Below, one piece after another: positions 13,501 to 25,709 of a stretch of DNA of 64,000 nt. The notes beneath the pieces were generated by a model, which ran no database searches, was not told the DNA's origin, and saw only the letters and a list, made by a program, of their open reading frames with translations. This stretch comes from Polydactylus sextarius (Eukaryota > Chordata > Actinopteri > Polynemidae), in contig CM028919.1 of NCBI GenBank assembly GCA_016801845.1, forward strand, positions 2,907,001-2,971,000. Reading direction: 5' to 3'. The stretch's first letter is position 1, and each line of letters opens with the position of its first letter. The translations under genes and the position numbers were made by a program.

Positions 13501-16500
13501 CTGAAAGATGCTGGACTTGATCTTATTAACATTAGTCTTGATTCACTGGTCCCTGCCAAGTTTGAGTTTATTGTCAGGCGAAAAGGTAAGGAAAAGTGTC
13601 CTCTATTGTTAGCTGCAAGACATAAAGAATATGTAATGTCACACAGTGTGACAATACAACAATACAATAAAACAGATGAAGAGGACACAGGTGTCAAAGA
13701 TAATCATTTCATAGTGTAATAGCTGTGCTGTTTGCCATGTCAGTACTGTGTATAAGTGGCTACAGTTGTAGGTCAGTTCCATCAGGTTGCTGTTAGTAAC
13801 CCAGGTGGACTGGTGGTAACAGCAGGACAGAGCTCTGGGTGGTTGGCTCATAAAAGGCAGGCACAGATGGACCGACTGAGATTAGGAAATGAGGGAGAGA
13901 GAAAAAAGAACGATGGCAGCTCTGGCAAAAAGAAAAGGCAATTGGTGAGCCAGTCCCTTCCACAATACCTGATTTTTTTTTCAGTAGACTGTTTTAAATA
14001 CAACATTTTAGATGACTAAACATTAACCTCATCTACTATGGGGAAGTGTATCTGCCAGTGAGAGATGTAGATGAAAACAAATGATTAGTCTGACCTTGGC
14101 TGTTGGCTGTCAGACAGCTCTGGCTGCTGCTGAGGGATCAGCTGCAGTTGTTTTTATATCAGTGGTTCGTGGTGACTGAATAGATTGAACTCAGAGCTGA
14201 CTCCATTAAGACAGGGTGACATACGAAATTCTACATGATGCTGGGGAAAAAGAATTGCATGATAGGAAGTGTGGTTTTGGTTGTAGACACAGCGATATGG
14301 CTAAAGATAAGACTGATATTAGCATTCAAATAAAAGTCAGTTTAAATGTTTAAATTTGATTATCTATCTGCTCCAGATTCTGAGAAATAAAGGACTGAGT
14401 GAACACTGACAAATTCTGTCAAATTTGTTCTTCAGGTTTTCATTGGTTTAAGGTCTTGTTTGTTTGTGACTGTTGTATTGCTCAGTATAGTTGCATTTGA
14501 GGACTAACACAAAGACAAAGTTACACCTACCACTAACCATTAGCACTTTTACTCACACCAGATAAGTAAGAGTCGTACACTGTGATCAAAGTACATTTAA
14601 ATTGGTGACAATATTTGAACATACCAAGCGATGTCTAATATGTCAGATGTAGAACATTGATAATGATGTCATTAATTCCTTTCTTTTTTACCCAGGGTTC
14701 CACAAGGTCATGGAGGGCATTGATAAGGCCATTGAAATGGGCTACAACCCTGTCAAGGTATATTGGTTGTCTTTTATAGGTTATAAGTAACTTGAAAGTA
14801 ATTATCAGATCAATATGGGCAGAAACCCGGTATTTAAGAACCTGGGTGTGCATTAGGTACAAGAAATCTTTGGGATATCCTCATTTTTGGATCAAAGAGA
14901 CATGACAAAATGGGGATGAGTTTAAATGACATCATCAGCTAGAGAGGAACGACTGCCTCTGGTTTAGATTTGTCTGTCAACATTAATATTTTGTTTTAGA
15001 CAACTGAGATTGATACCTGTCTCTGTGAATTCACATTACACGCTTATGCTAAAATATCTGTGGAGCTATGCAGCTCTTGTGTGCTTTTAGCCTTCCTCAG
15101 TGGTTTATTATTGTGTGCTGCCCTCTGCAGGTCAACTGTGTGGTCATGCGAGGCCTCAATGAGGATGAGCTGTTAGATTTTGTGGCGCTGACTGAGAAGA
15201 AGCCTCTGGAGGTGCGCTTTATCGAGTACATGCCTTTTGACGGTAACTGCTCCCTTCATACAGTGTTTCATTACACAGGGGTGGGAAAAAAAATGTAAAT
15301 GACTTCAGAGGAATTTAAATACGGACAATTTACAATAAAAAAACAAGTAATTCCAACAGTTATTACAATGCTCCGTTGCTATTGAGACAAGTTTTTAACT
15401 TTGTATTTCCAATCAGAATATTTTATACTGGTACAATGTTTTGTTTTTCATCACCCAGCACTGTTTAGTTTGATGCACTTCATGCTGCAGATGTAGAAGT
15501 CTGTTACTGGTTGTTAAATAATGTGATATGTTGCAGCCGACACTGATACACAGTACCTCTTCTGCCTTCCTCAGGCAACAAGTGGAACTTTAAGAAGATG
15601 GTGAGTTACCAGGAAATGCTGGACCGAATCAGGCAACAGTGGCCTAAACTTGAAATGCTTCAAACTGGACACACAGACACAGCCAAGGTCAGACTGTAGA
15701 AATCATATCTATTAGATGATTTCTTAAATCATTTTATGCGTTGGATCAGTGTTAATAAGTGTTAATAATCAGTTAATGTTTGAGAAGGATAATTGTTCGA
15801 TGCTCCTCTGTCTTGAAACAGGCGTTTAAGGTGCAAGGCTTCAGAGGTCAGGTGGGCTTCATCACCTCCATGTCTGACCATTTCTGTGGCTCCTGCAACC
15901 GTTTACGCATCACTGCAGATGGCAGCCTCAAGGTTACTACCGATACTTTGTCGGACAACTGTTAACGGGTCTGTTTGTGTAATCACCCATCATCGTAAAT
16001 GTCTTACTTTCACTTCTCCCCAGGTGTGTTTGTTTGGCAACTCTGAAGTGTCCCTCAGAGATGTCTTGCGCTCCGGAGCATCAGATGAAGAGTTGCTTCA
16101 AATCATCGGAGCAGCTGTAGGCAGGAAGAAGAAACAACACGCAGGTCGATTTGTGTTGATTGGTGTAAATTTATACTCATATGAAACTGTATATGAAATG
16201 TTATCTTTTCCTGTTTGTTTTATCAGGCATGTTCAGCATCTCCCAGATGAAGAACAGGCCTATGATCCTCATTGGTGGGTGACATGGCTGTACGTACAAA
16301 ATTTGCACACTCGCTTTATTGTCTTTTATGTTAGGCTTTTTTTTTTTTTTTTTGGTGAACTGTAAATACTGCACCTCGATCTAAATTCGAATGTTTGATG
16401 TCACTTTTTCCAACAGACATCGCATCTCAAAGGCCTTTGTCTCTGTTGGAGACAAAAGACAACCAGAAGGTTTCCTCCATTGTGTCCCAGTGTAGAAAAA

Positions 16501-17531
16501 ACACATTCCTCTCTCCAGCAGCATCTGCTCATAGGTGTTATTCAGACAGCAGGACAATCCTGGAAAGAGAGAGGGTTCTGTGCCTTCTAGATCGCACTGC
16601 TTCAACACAGGCAGACCATGTTGTCAGCTCTAGAACCTTAACGGACGCGCCTCTTAGTCCTCATATCAACAAAGAAAAACCTAATGTGACAGACGACCTA
16701 CGATGTGTAGCACCTCTTCATCCCTCTGAGTTAGGAAGTGGTCTCACTGTAATCAGTTCTCACACTAAGACTGCAACATTTACTACACGCACAAATGTCA
16801 TGAGCAACATTAACGAAGATTGTCTCAGGTACGCACAAACCAGGGGTCCTCGTGCTTTCATGAGCCACCTACCCAGGACCCCAGGAACGTTTATGTTTTG
16901 CACACTAATGAATGTCAAAATAAGTCTTAACAGTGTTAGACTGTGCCACAATCAGAATGGCGGTGAAGATCCGAGCGTCAAAGATAGTCAGTCTGTGAGT
17001 GATCAGACCAAGTGTGGCACAGACGTGCCCAACACTCACCTGGATGAAACCACCGAATCCCAGCTGACACATACAGATGCCCAGGGCCGAGCCGCCATGG
17101 TGGACGTTGGGGGAAAAGTTCCCACACGTCGAACAGCTGTAGCACGTGGCACAGTCATTTTGGGCCCTATTGCTTTCCGGCTGCTTCAGGATAATCAGCT
17201 GGCTAAGGGTGACGCCTTGGCAGTGGCACAGCTGGCCGGCATCATGGCTTCTAAGCAGACCTCAACTCTCATCCCGCTCTGCCACCCGCTCCCTTTAGAC
17301 TGCATCTCCGTTACCTTTGAACTGGACAAACTACAGAATGCGGCAGTCATCACAGCAACGTGTAGCACTACAGGAAGGACAGGAGTTGAGATGGAGGCTT
17401 TGACAGCTGTTTCTGTGGCAGCACTGACCGTCTATGACATGTGCAAGGCAGTGAGCCATGACATCATCATCACAGATGTAAAACTAGTCAGAAAGACAGG
17501 CGGGAAGAGAGACTTTCATCGTGATCCATAA
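10570..17531 (+). CDS. mocs1: molybdenum cofactor biosynthesis protein 1 (MOCS1A-MOCS1B)
   Basis: MOCS1A is a radical-SAM enzyme and MOCS1B the MoaC-like partner. Together they turn GTP into cyclic pyranopterin monophosphate in mitochondria. Coding exons: 10570-10776, 11737-11845 (or from 11734), 12319-12486, 13421-13585, 14696-14757, 15131-15242, 15575-15687, 15822-15932, 16024-16144, 16227-16274, 16417-17531. They sum to 777 codons (776 aa), fully in frame. The N-terminus is Arg-rich without acids, then RPYSS, as in a mitochondrial presequence. The SAM cluster motif is CNLRCQYC; the second cluster is CGSCNRLRITADGSLKVC. The last exon carries a poorly conserved linker of about 220 residues, then the MoaC domain (from GRAAMVDVGG to KTGGKRDFHR, with IPLCHPLPL and GVEMEALTA). 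Reading through the exon 10 donor gives the MOCS1A end Gly-Gly-stop. The start is the first ATG, 140 bp below the promoter motifs. Confidence 0.95.
16271..16282 (+). other. mocs1: MOCS1A/MOCS1B alternative splice switch
   Basis: Exon 10 ends ATT-G|GTGGGT. If the intron is retained the frame reads Ile-Gly-Gly-TGA, giving a 407-aa MOCS1A with the C-terminal double glycine required in the human enzyme. If the donor is used, G joins AC of the next exon (Asp) and translation continues into the MOCS1B part. The donor GT therefore lies inside the codons for the essential Gly-Gly. Confidence 0.85.
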
Positions 17532-18252
17532 CCACCTCATTTCTACTAATGTAGCCGACAGTAAAACTGACAATGATTGAATTGTAAACATCACAGTTGT
17601 GTAATTTTCACAGATGTTGACATGTTTTCTACAAACTAACGTTTATGCCACCAGAATCATTATAAAGACATTACAGCATCATAAGAGATTCTACACTCAG
17701 GTCTTACTGAGCTTTTATCCTCATCGCACCAACCTGCAGCATTTCTGACTACCTACTCCACCGTCACATCATTTGAATCATGTTATTTAAACAGTGTCCA
17801 GCTTTACTTCAATTTGCCAATGCAACAGATTTAGTTCTTGTAGAGCTGCAGTTTTTGTTTTTTGTCTCTAGAGGGCATTCAAGTGTTTCATTTACCACCC
17901 TCCCTGGAAGTTGTTCAGCAGAGGAGATTGTGTGAGATTGTCTTACTTTATATGACCATAAGTAACAGAAATTGGTTTTCATCCTTGATAATAAGCAAAG
18001 AAATCGCTCAAGTTCACCAGATTTCATTTGAGCTTTTATTCTTTTCCTTCTACTTCTAAAGTAAACAGGACTGACAGATGTATGTACTTATACCGCATCA
18101 CAGTAAAATATAACAAGAGGAACTGAACACAATCACTCTCTTAGGTTAATAATGAGACTGTGTAGGTTTCTGTTGTTGTTTTTGTTTCGTTCTCCTCCCT
18201 CACCCCAGAAAGAGCTTGATGAATTGATGTCTGTCAAAAATGTGTAATATGA

Positions 18253-18258
18253 AATAAA
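18253..18258 (+). terminator. candidate mocs1 polyadenylation signal
   Basis: AATAAA lies about 720 bp downstream of the mocs1 stop codon, in the first plausible 3' UTR. No alternative gene lies nearby. Usage is inferred. Confidence 0.4.
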
Positions 18259-19997
18259 AAGTACTAGTTGTTTGACTGAACTGGCGAAGTGAAGACTGAG
18301 GCAGTGGCCATGTATTGCATGTCACATTTATTATGTCACTGTTACTGTTACTGTATGTAGGATCCTGTCTGGTCTCCATTGTGGACCAGTGAGTCTGACT
18401 TTGGAAAATTGGATTTTGCTATTTTTATATTATAGCAGGTAATTGATTTTGTGCACTCTGCATCCAGTTCCCTTTATTGCACTGCCTTTTTTTTGACAGA
18501 ATTAAATGCAAACTGTGAGTTGCTGAAGTCTGAAGTCTAAACTCATTTTTTAAATGTTCTGCAGCTTCCTTCATGAAGCCATCATGTATCTGTGAGTGAC
18601 TGTGGAAGTTGGTTGTGACAGGAGTTCAGTCAAGAAGAATAAGAACAATAATGCAATGAAAGATCTTAGAGCTGATGCAATGCATTTGTGTCAAAAACAA
18701 AGTGTATAGTTCCAAATCACAGCAGCTTTGTGAACAAGATGTAGCTGCCTACTTTTAGAGAAGACCTAAAAATTAATCTGTAAATTTATGTGTTTGTTAC
18801 CTTTTGGATGGAGCTGGTTTACTCTCATCATTTCAAGCGAAACTAACTAACTGTGACAGATAGACTAGCTAATATTTATCTATTTACCAGACAGATAACT
18901 TCCAGCTACAAAGATAATAATGTTCTCTAAACAAACCACTTTAATCTTACACGCGAACTTTATTTAGCGTAATTCTACGTTTTCCTCATTTAATCCTGTC
19001 GTTGTGTATAGATGGATAGATTAGGGTCAGATATTAACATACTTCAGAAATATACTGATTGGTACAGAGGATGAACAGGAAGATATTAAAGTATTTATTG
19101 AGAGATTTCCAACAGTAGAAAGTGTTACTGAGACTAGACGGCGAAGTTCTATTGAACACAGCTCCCATTTGGGTCACACTAAAACCGGAGGGCTCATACC
19201 ATTGTCCCTAGAGACCCATATTCCTGCATTACGCTAACACAAAGTCCCATTAAGCAGACAATAGCATTAGGGTTGTAAGCTTTCTCTAAGTCCACAAAAC
19301 ACATGTAAACTGGATGGGTAAACTCCTATAAGCTATGACTCCACACGATCAGAGGAGAGGCTGAATTGTTCCTCCTGACGTTCAACAGTCAGTGGAGGTC
19401 TAATTTCCAGCAACATGAAGTAAACTTTGCATGGAGGAAGTAAATCAAAGTGTTCTGTGAGCAACAGGACATTCATTTTACTTCCATTGCAATAGTTAAG
19501 TAACAGAAATGTCTCTGATATTTTAAAACCCGAATAAGAGGAAAAATGTAATATGATAAAAAATAAATAAATAAAAAAATACAATACAAATACATCTACT
19601 GATTAATAGTTTGAGAGACTTTACGTATGCAGATGACTTCTACGTTTTCGTTTATGTAACTCTGACACATTTTGGCCCACATTTGTTTAAATATGCAAAT
19701 ACAAGAAAAACATGTTTATGTTTATTTGATGCTCATGTGCAGAATGAGTAAGACCGAAGATACACAGCCTGCAGAAACAGGTCCTTTTAACATGGCTGTG
19801 TTAATTGACATTAGGCTCATTGACAGCATTCTCTCTTATTTGAGCTCACAGATGTTTGTTTAACATAAATTGCAGACTACAAACTGTAATTTTTAAGTCT
19901 GTCTCATATATCAACTTACTTTTCCTCTCATGCGTCATGCTTCAGGATGTCAGTGGGGACAAAAAACATTAACAAATGTTACACCACTTGTCAATGT

Positions 19998-20036
19998 TGA
20001 TCATATATGATCATGATATGATCATGATCATATCTA
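19998..20036. repeat. AT-rich palindrome cluster
   Basis: TGATCATATATGATCA (19998-20013) is a perfect 16-bp palindrome. It is followed by overlapping ATGATCAT units up to about 20036, making a compact self-complementary stretch with several GATC/TGATCA sites. Confidence 0.8.
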
Positions 20037-20767
20037 CATAACTGTCAATTTTATTTTCATTTTATGATAAATGCCTAAGACATTTATCAAGTTTTCCCTC
20101 TACTCCTTTAATCCTGAATTTAAATCTATTATTGTATTAATGATTGAACTGTGACATCTACAATGTGAAGCAATGAGCCTTCTCTGAACATTAGACTGTT
20201 ATTAGGCTCAATTTAAATAATTACCTCTGATGAAACTAATATAGATAATATTTGACCATTTTTGACACAATAAGGAATTTAATTGGGTAAATAATCCTCT
20301 GTGGCTGATTATGTATATTTAAGTTCCTAGTAACAAGAATATCAACCTTAATCCTGTAGTTTGAATGGGCCCTGGGCCTGTTAAGTAACATTATCTGTTG
20401 CAATTTGTTTGTATGGGCCTGAGGCTGTTGTGTCATAATGTGAGTTGTTTACACTGACACTCAGAAGGAAGGAGCCTGCAGGGTTTAAACAAATTAGAAC
20501 TGCTCCACAATATAATTTATTAGTTGTTCAGACACCTGTTATATGTGTCTGAGCCTCTACAGTCTCACTGTCTGTACAGTAAAATGTCTTTTTTCCACTT
20601 TATTCTTAGGTTTTTCTGTATAGAATAGAAATACTAGAATATTGACCTAATGATATAAACCACCTGTTAATGTTTCCAGGGTTTTTATGCGTTTCCTTAA
20701 TGCTTTAAATCCACATCAGGGGATCGACTCCATTTGAAAAAAGAATTAACGCAATCTTACAAGTCTA

Positions 20768-20893
20768 GTCAAGGTTATTTGTAATGCGCCAAATCGTAAA
20801 AACATCTACATTATAGAATGGAGAAACAAAAAGGTTCCCACGGTGAGCGAGCACTTGGCGACAGTGCAGGAAAAACCTCCTTCAAAAATGAAT
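20768..20893 (+). repeat. degraded teleost interspersed repeat, copy 1
   Basis: The text runs from 'TTATTTGTAATGCGCCAAATC' through 'GTGAGCGAGCACTTGGCGAC' to 'GGAAAAACCTCC'. It matches a very common fish repeat end (TTATTTATATAGCGCCAAATC, then GAGCAAGCACTTGGCGACAG, then GGAAAAACTCCC) that I know from many teleost genomes. I do not name the family. A second copy lies near 50.5 kb. Confidence 0.6.
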
Positions 20894-21954
20894 AATTTAT
20901 CATAAAGCCAGAGTGTTTCTAATATTGGTGCTGCTGACTCACCAATAAAATTCCACCCAGGGGTAAGTTTCAAAAAGTGGCCACAGAGTGAGGACATACA
21001 TCTAAAAATACCGTACCTGCATGAGTCAGTAATAGTGAATGAAGGCAGCTTCTGCTGACGCTGACAGTAGGTTTATGCAGTGACAGTGTGTCAGTCTTGA
21101 AGTAACCACCAGGCAGAAATGTGACACATCTGGATGAAAAAGCTACTGCTCTTTTTAATCCTACGCACGATTTTCAACAGTACATCTGTTTTTTTATTTA
21201 AAATAAACACGTTTTAGGTTTTTATGTGTGTCATATGCATGTGACATAAATGCTAGTACTGACACTGACACTCAGAGTGAGACTGAGACCAGACAGACAC
21301 CAGCAAGAGCGAGCATCTCTGGGATTAACACAAATGCTTCACAGGTTTCTTCCATCACAGCTGGTCATGTCAAAGCATCACTGTAAAGTCAGATTTTAAA
21401 AAAAAAACAAACAAACAAACAAATATGCTGTATTCAAGAGGATGTGCCAGCATTTCACTACACAGACTGTCCAGACAGTCCTGAATTTATTTCACGAATC
21501 TGGTTAGAGTCAAACATACAGACAAAGATATCCAAAAGTGTTGAATCCAAAGACTTGGTTGTAAGTGTAGACAGTATTAATTTAATAATTACAGTAGCAT
21601 AGTGAGATTAATTGTTACATATGAGGTAAGAGTGAAATGGTCATTGGTTACCGTTATAAATCAAACGGAGGTGGTCCATGTGTGTCTGTTTGTTCGTTTG
21701 TCTTTCTTAACATGTAGATGAGGAGATAAGCCGGTTGAGCTGGCTGTGTTGCCTCAGCGATGAGTTCAACATAAATACTGATGAGATCCCTTGTCAGCTT
21801 CCAGTCCAACTTTAGTCCTGGTCCAGAAGCTTCTCCAGTGGACTTCATTGTGAAGGGAAATTGTCTAATTTTGGTTGAATGGGAAAATTATTTGTAAATG
21901 CTTTTTAATGTAAGTAAAAACCTTTTTGTTATAGTTACACACAGCGCTATTTAT

Positions 21955-22134
<180 letters not shown>

Positions 22135-22535
22135 TGATAGATCTATCTATATCTCTATCTCTATCTTTCTTAAATCTGTTTACACACTCGCGTTATGGGG
22201 AAAAAACAGGTCCCCAAAATGTAAAAAAACAAAAAAAATGAAGTCAGGTCAGGTTTAGATAAAGATTAGACAAGTGATTGCAATAACTGAGATGCAAGTC
22301 AATGAAATGTGCCCCCTGAAACCAGAATGTGTGTGTGGAGAGATAATTATTACAGTATGATGATGATCATATCTCTGAGAAAACTTGTTTTATTTCCTTA
22401 ACCTTTCGGGGTCATTTTCAGGACTTTATTTGAGGACAGCTACTATGTCCTGCAGAGAATTACTGATGCATCCCAAAGACGCTGTGTTCTCAAAGCTGAA
22501 TGTTATATTGATCTCTCTCTCTCTCTCTTTTGCAG

Positions 22536-24904
22536 TTTACAATTTAATTAAAAGGAGATTCTGTGACCATGAACACTGCTGCTCTCGCTGAGTTAGATTT
22601 CTCTTTCCTGGAGGACGGTTCCACTGCCTTAGATATTGTTGATCAGAAGATCAACGAGGCATCTATGACGGTGAGCTTCCTCTGCCGTTATGGTTTGGGG
22701 GCCATGAATGGGAAAAGGATGCAACTGAAACTAAACGTGTAAAAAAAAAAAACTGTATTACGTACAGTTTTTTTATGGTTCACATGCTTCTTGATGCAAA
22801 TTATTGTCACTTACTCTATAACTACAAACATGCATTTATTAGTGCAGTGTATTAAAGTATTTTGTGGTGATCTGTATTTTTTGTCTGTATTTTTCATCTG
22901 CTCCATCACAGGATGACAGAGATGCCTTCTATGTCTGTGACTTGGGAGAATTGCTTAAGAAACACCTGCGCTGGGTGGAAAACCTGCCTCGTGTCATGCC
23001 TTTCTACGCTGTCAAATGCAATGACAGACAAGCTGTAGTTATGACACTGGCATCGCTGGGAACTGGATTTGACTGTGCAAGCAAGGTGTGTGTTGGAATT
23101 TTTTTTAGAAATGTTCTCACATTACAAAGCTCTCTTTATGGCTGGCCGAAATTAACTTTGGTTAAATGCTGTTTGTATTGTTCTCCTCTAGACAGAGATT
23201 GAGTTGGTTCAGTCTCTGGGGGTACAACCAGACAGAATCATCTATGCCAACCCCTGCAAACAAGCTTCTCAGATCAGGTATGCGTCTGCCAAGGGGGTCC
23301 AGATGATGACCTTTGATAATGAGGATGAGCTCTTTAAAATGGCCCGCAATCATGAAAATCCCAAGTAAGACTTGTAATGATCCATAATATAAAGACTTAT
23401 TTATCTGCCTGCTTCTCTGATTTTTTGTTTCTTTTATTAACTTTGTTTCTGTGTTGCGTCCAGACTGGTGTTGCGAATTTTCACAGATGACACGAAGGCA
23501 CAGTGTCGCCTGAGTGTAAAGTTTGGAGCCCAACTCAAAGATTGTCGAGGTCTTCTTGAGCGAGCTAAAGAACTGGGACTGGATGTGATCGGCGTCAGCT
23601 TCCATGTTGGTGGTGGTTGCACTGATCCCACAACCTTTGTACAGGGGATTGCTGATGCCCACTGTGTTTTTCAAATGGGGGTGAGTTGTGACTTAAACAG
23701 ATACACTTGTGATTTCTGAAGGTTTAAATCCAGCCCAGTAAACAAAGACTTGTTGTTTTTGTAACCAAAGGATGAGCTTGGTTTCAACATGAATCTCTTA
23801 GACATTGGAGGAGGTTTCCCTGGTTCAGAATATGAAGGAATCAAATTTGAAGACGTAAGATATGCTTTTTTTTTTTTTTTAACTATTTTTTCGTTCAGTA
23901 AATACACTGAGTGTCAACACAAGTGGTTTTACAATCCGTTTTTTATGTGCGGGTATTTTTTGTCCTTTCTAGATCACAGCTGTAATCAACCCAGCCCTGG
24001 ATAAGTATTTCCCAGCTGACAGTGGCATTAAGATCATTGGTGAACCAGGACGCTATTATGTAACTCCTTCTTTCACACTGGCTGTCAACATTATTGCCAA
24101 GAAGGTCACCGGGGAGTTAGACTGTGATGGTAATTTGGAGAAAATACTATACACAGACATTATTAGAGAACAGATAACAGAAGTAGAACGGTTTATATAT
24201 TAAACAGATTTGTAATATTAGAGTGTCTTTACAGAGAAAAATGAAGATTTGACTCGGATGTACTACGTCAACGATGGGGTATATGGATCATTTAACTGCT
24301 TTCACTTTCACAATGTTCCGTGTTTTCCAGCACCACATAAGGTAACTGACAATCAACAATCAAAGTTCCTCTTCACAAAAACAGGTACAATAAAAGGTGA
24401 AACAAATCGCTTATGGTTAATGTCTTGTTTTGTTTTCTCTCCTCCCAACCTCTTCAAACCAACAGCAACCAAAGCCAGATGAGGCCATGTACACCAGTAG
24501 TGTTTGGGGTCCAACTTGTGATGGCCTTGATCGTATTGTAGAACAGTGTACCCTGCCTGACCTGGAAGTGGGCGACTGGTTCATTTTGGAAGACATGGGT
24601 GCCTACACTGTGGCTGGCTGCTCCAATTTCAACGGCTTCCAAAGACCTGATATTCACTACGTCATGTCGCGCACTGCCTGGTAGGTGACATCACTGTAAA
24701 CAAAAGTGTTTTGTGTGACTTTCTGTGCAACCAAACGTGACTTTTTGTCACAGGGATGTGTCTCACACTGGTCTCAGAGGGATTTACAGCTTTTAGTGCA
24801 TCTTTTATTCCTAGAGAATCTTACCTTTTATCTCCATTGTCTCTACCAGGGAACAGGTGCAGCAGATTTGTTTGCAGAGTATGCCAGCACCTGCAGAGGA
24901 GTAA
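22536..24904 (+). CDS. odc1-like: ornithine decarboxylase-like PLP enzyme (divergent paralogue)
   Basis: Fold III PLP decarboxylase; canonical ODC makes putrescine in the cytosol. Acceptor at 22535, ATG at 22569. Coding exons: 22569-22670, 22912-23085, 23192-23364, 23464-23680, 23771-23854, 23973-24129, 24235-24341, 24466-24680, 24850-24904; 427 aa against 461 in human ODC1. Numbering matches human up to about residue 290. Retained: Lys69 (YAVKCND), Asp88, Glu94, Arg154, His197, the Gly235-237 loop (DIGGGFPG), Glu274 (EPGRYY), Cys360 and Asp361 (WGPTCDGLD, here 356-357), Tyr389. Changed: Ser200 is Gly (HVGGGC), and Asp332 of the LYD motif is His (CFHFHN). The stop TAA sits where ODC would continue into its degron tail; a tail-like frame follows it. 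The stop overlaps a perfect donor (GA|GTAAGT), so splicing to 25094-25121 (nine more residues) is possible. It could be an altered-specificity decarboxylase or an antizyme-inhibitor-like protein. Confidence 0.88.
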
Positions 24905-25315
24905 GTGTCAGCCTGCTGTGAGCAAGAGAGCAGCTTGGACATTTGCATTATGGCTTGATGGTCCCCTGTGGTTTACACACAGCAATTTTTTCCAGATTTA
25001 GCTTCCTCGTTTTATTAAATACAGGATTCTCAGAACTTATGTGGTAGTCCTACTGCTTCTTTGAATTTTGACTCTCTTGTTTTGTTCTGACAGCCGCGAT
25101 GAACATGTTCTCCATTTCTGATTCTTGTTGACGTAAAGATATGCCTGATTGTCCTTCAAATTTTCACAATTGAAAATATTTGAACTTGACATGAATGCCT
25201 GTTTGTTTCATCTATAGTGACATTGCAGTTATTAGTCATTATCTTGAGTTTGTATGTAATTATGCTGTACAAAAAATAATTGCTTTGTATTGGGTCTGAA
25301 CAAACAACTGGATCT

Positions 25316-25350
25316 GTATCCTGTTTGTATCCTGTTTGTATCCTGTTTGC
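25316..25350. repeat. three-copy 11-bp tandem repeat
   Basis: GTATCCTGTTT is repeated three times in tandem in the probable 3' UTR of the ODC-like gene. Confidence 0.85.
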
Positions 25351-25563
25351 TGAATTGGAGAAGAGAGAAAACTACTTGGCTGCAATAGTGAAGGGTAAAC
25401 TGATACTAAGCCCTGCAGCATTTCAATAACATCTCAAAGATAACTCATTAGCTTTGCTCCAGAGAGTCACTTAGTCCTTGAATGAGGGGAAATATATATA
25501 TTGTGTGTGTGTGTGTATGTGTGTGAGGCATTTCTTGGTGATGGCTAGGATTAGGGGCTAGAT

Positions 25564-25709
25564 CAGTATTTCCCAACCTTTATTGAGTCACGGCACATAT
25601 TTTACATTAGAAAAAACAAAAATGTCACAAAAATGTATATAATAAAATATATTTTAAGTAATCAAGTAAAATTGGATAATTCTCATGGCACAGTGGTTGG
25701 GAATAACTG
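25564..25709. mobile_element. hAT/Charlie-like MITE
   Basis: A 146-bp element begins CAGTATTTCCCAACC and ends GGTTGGGAATAACTG. The ends are inverted repeats, 13 of 15 bases matching. They resemble the classic 'CAGTGGTTCCCAACC' termini of Charlie-type hAT elements. The flanking 8-mers GGCTAGAT and GTCTAAAT match at six of eight positions, fitting a decayed 8-bp hAT target-site duplication. There is no transposase inside, so it is non-autonomous. It sits in the likely 3' UTR or downstream flank of the ODC-like gene. Confidence 0.75.

Larger units (their letters stand above)
18260..21950. other. intergenic DNA between mocs1 and the ODC-like gene
   Basis: No coding exon recognised. It contains an AT palindrome near 20000 and a degraded teleost interspersed repeat near 20770-20890. 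The non-coding first exon and promoter of the ODC-like gene should lie here or just downstream, but I could not place them. Confidence 0.5.

Noticed and set aside
22569..24904. Calling the ODC-like gene an antizyme inhibitor (azin1)
   Set aside because: It keeps most catalytic residues that AZIN1 has lost, including the Cys360 block; but the role remains open because of S200G and D332H.
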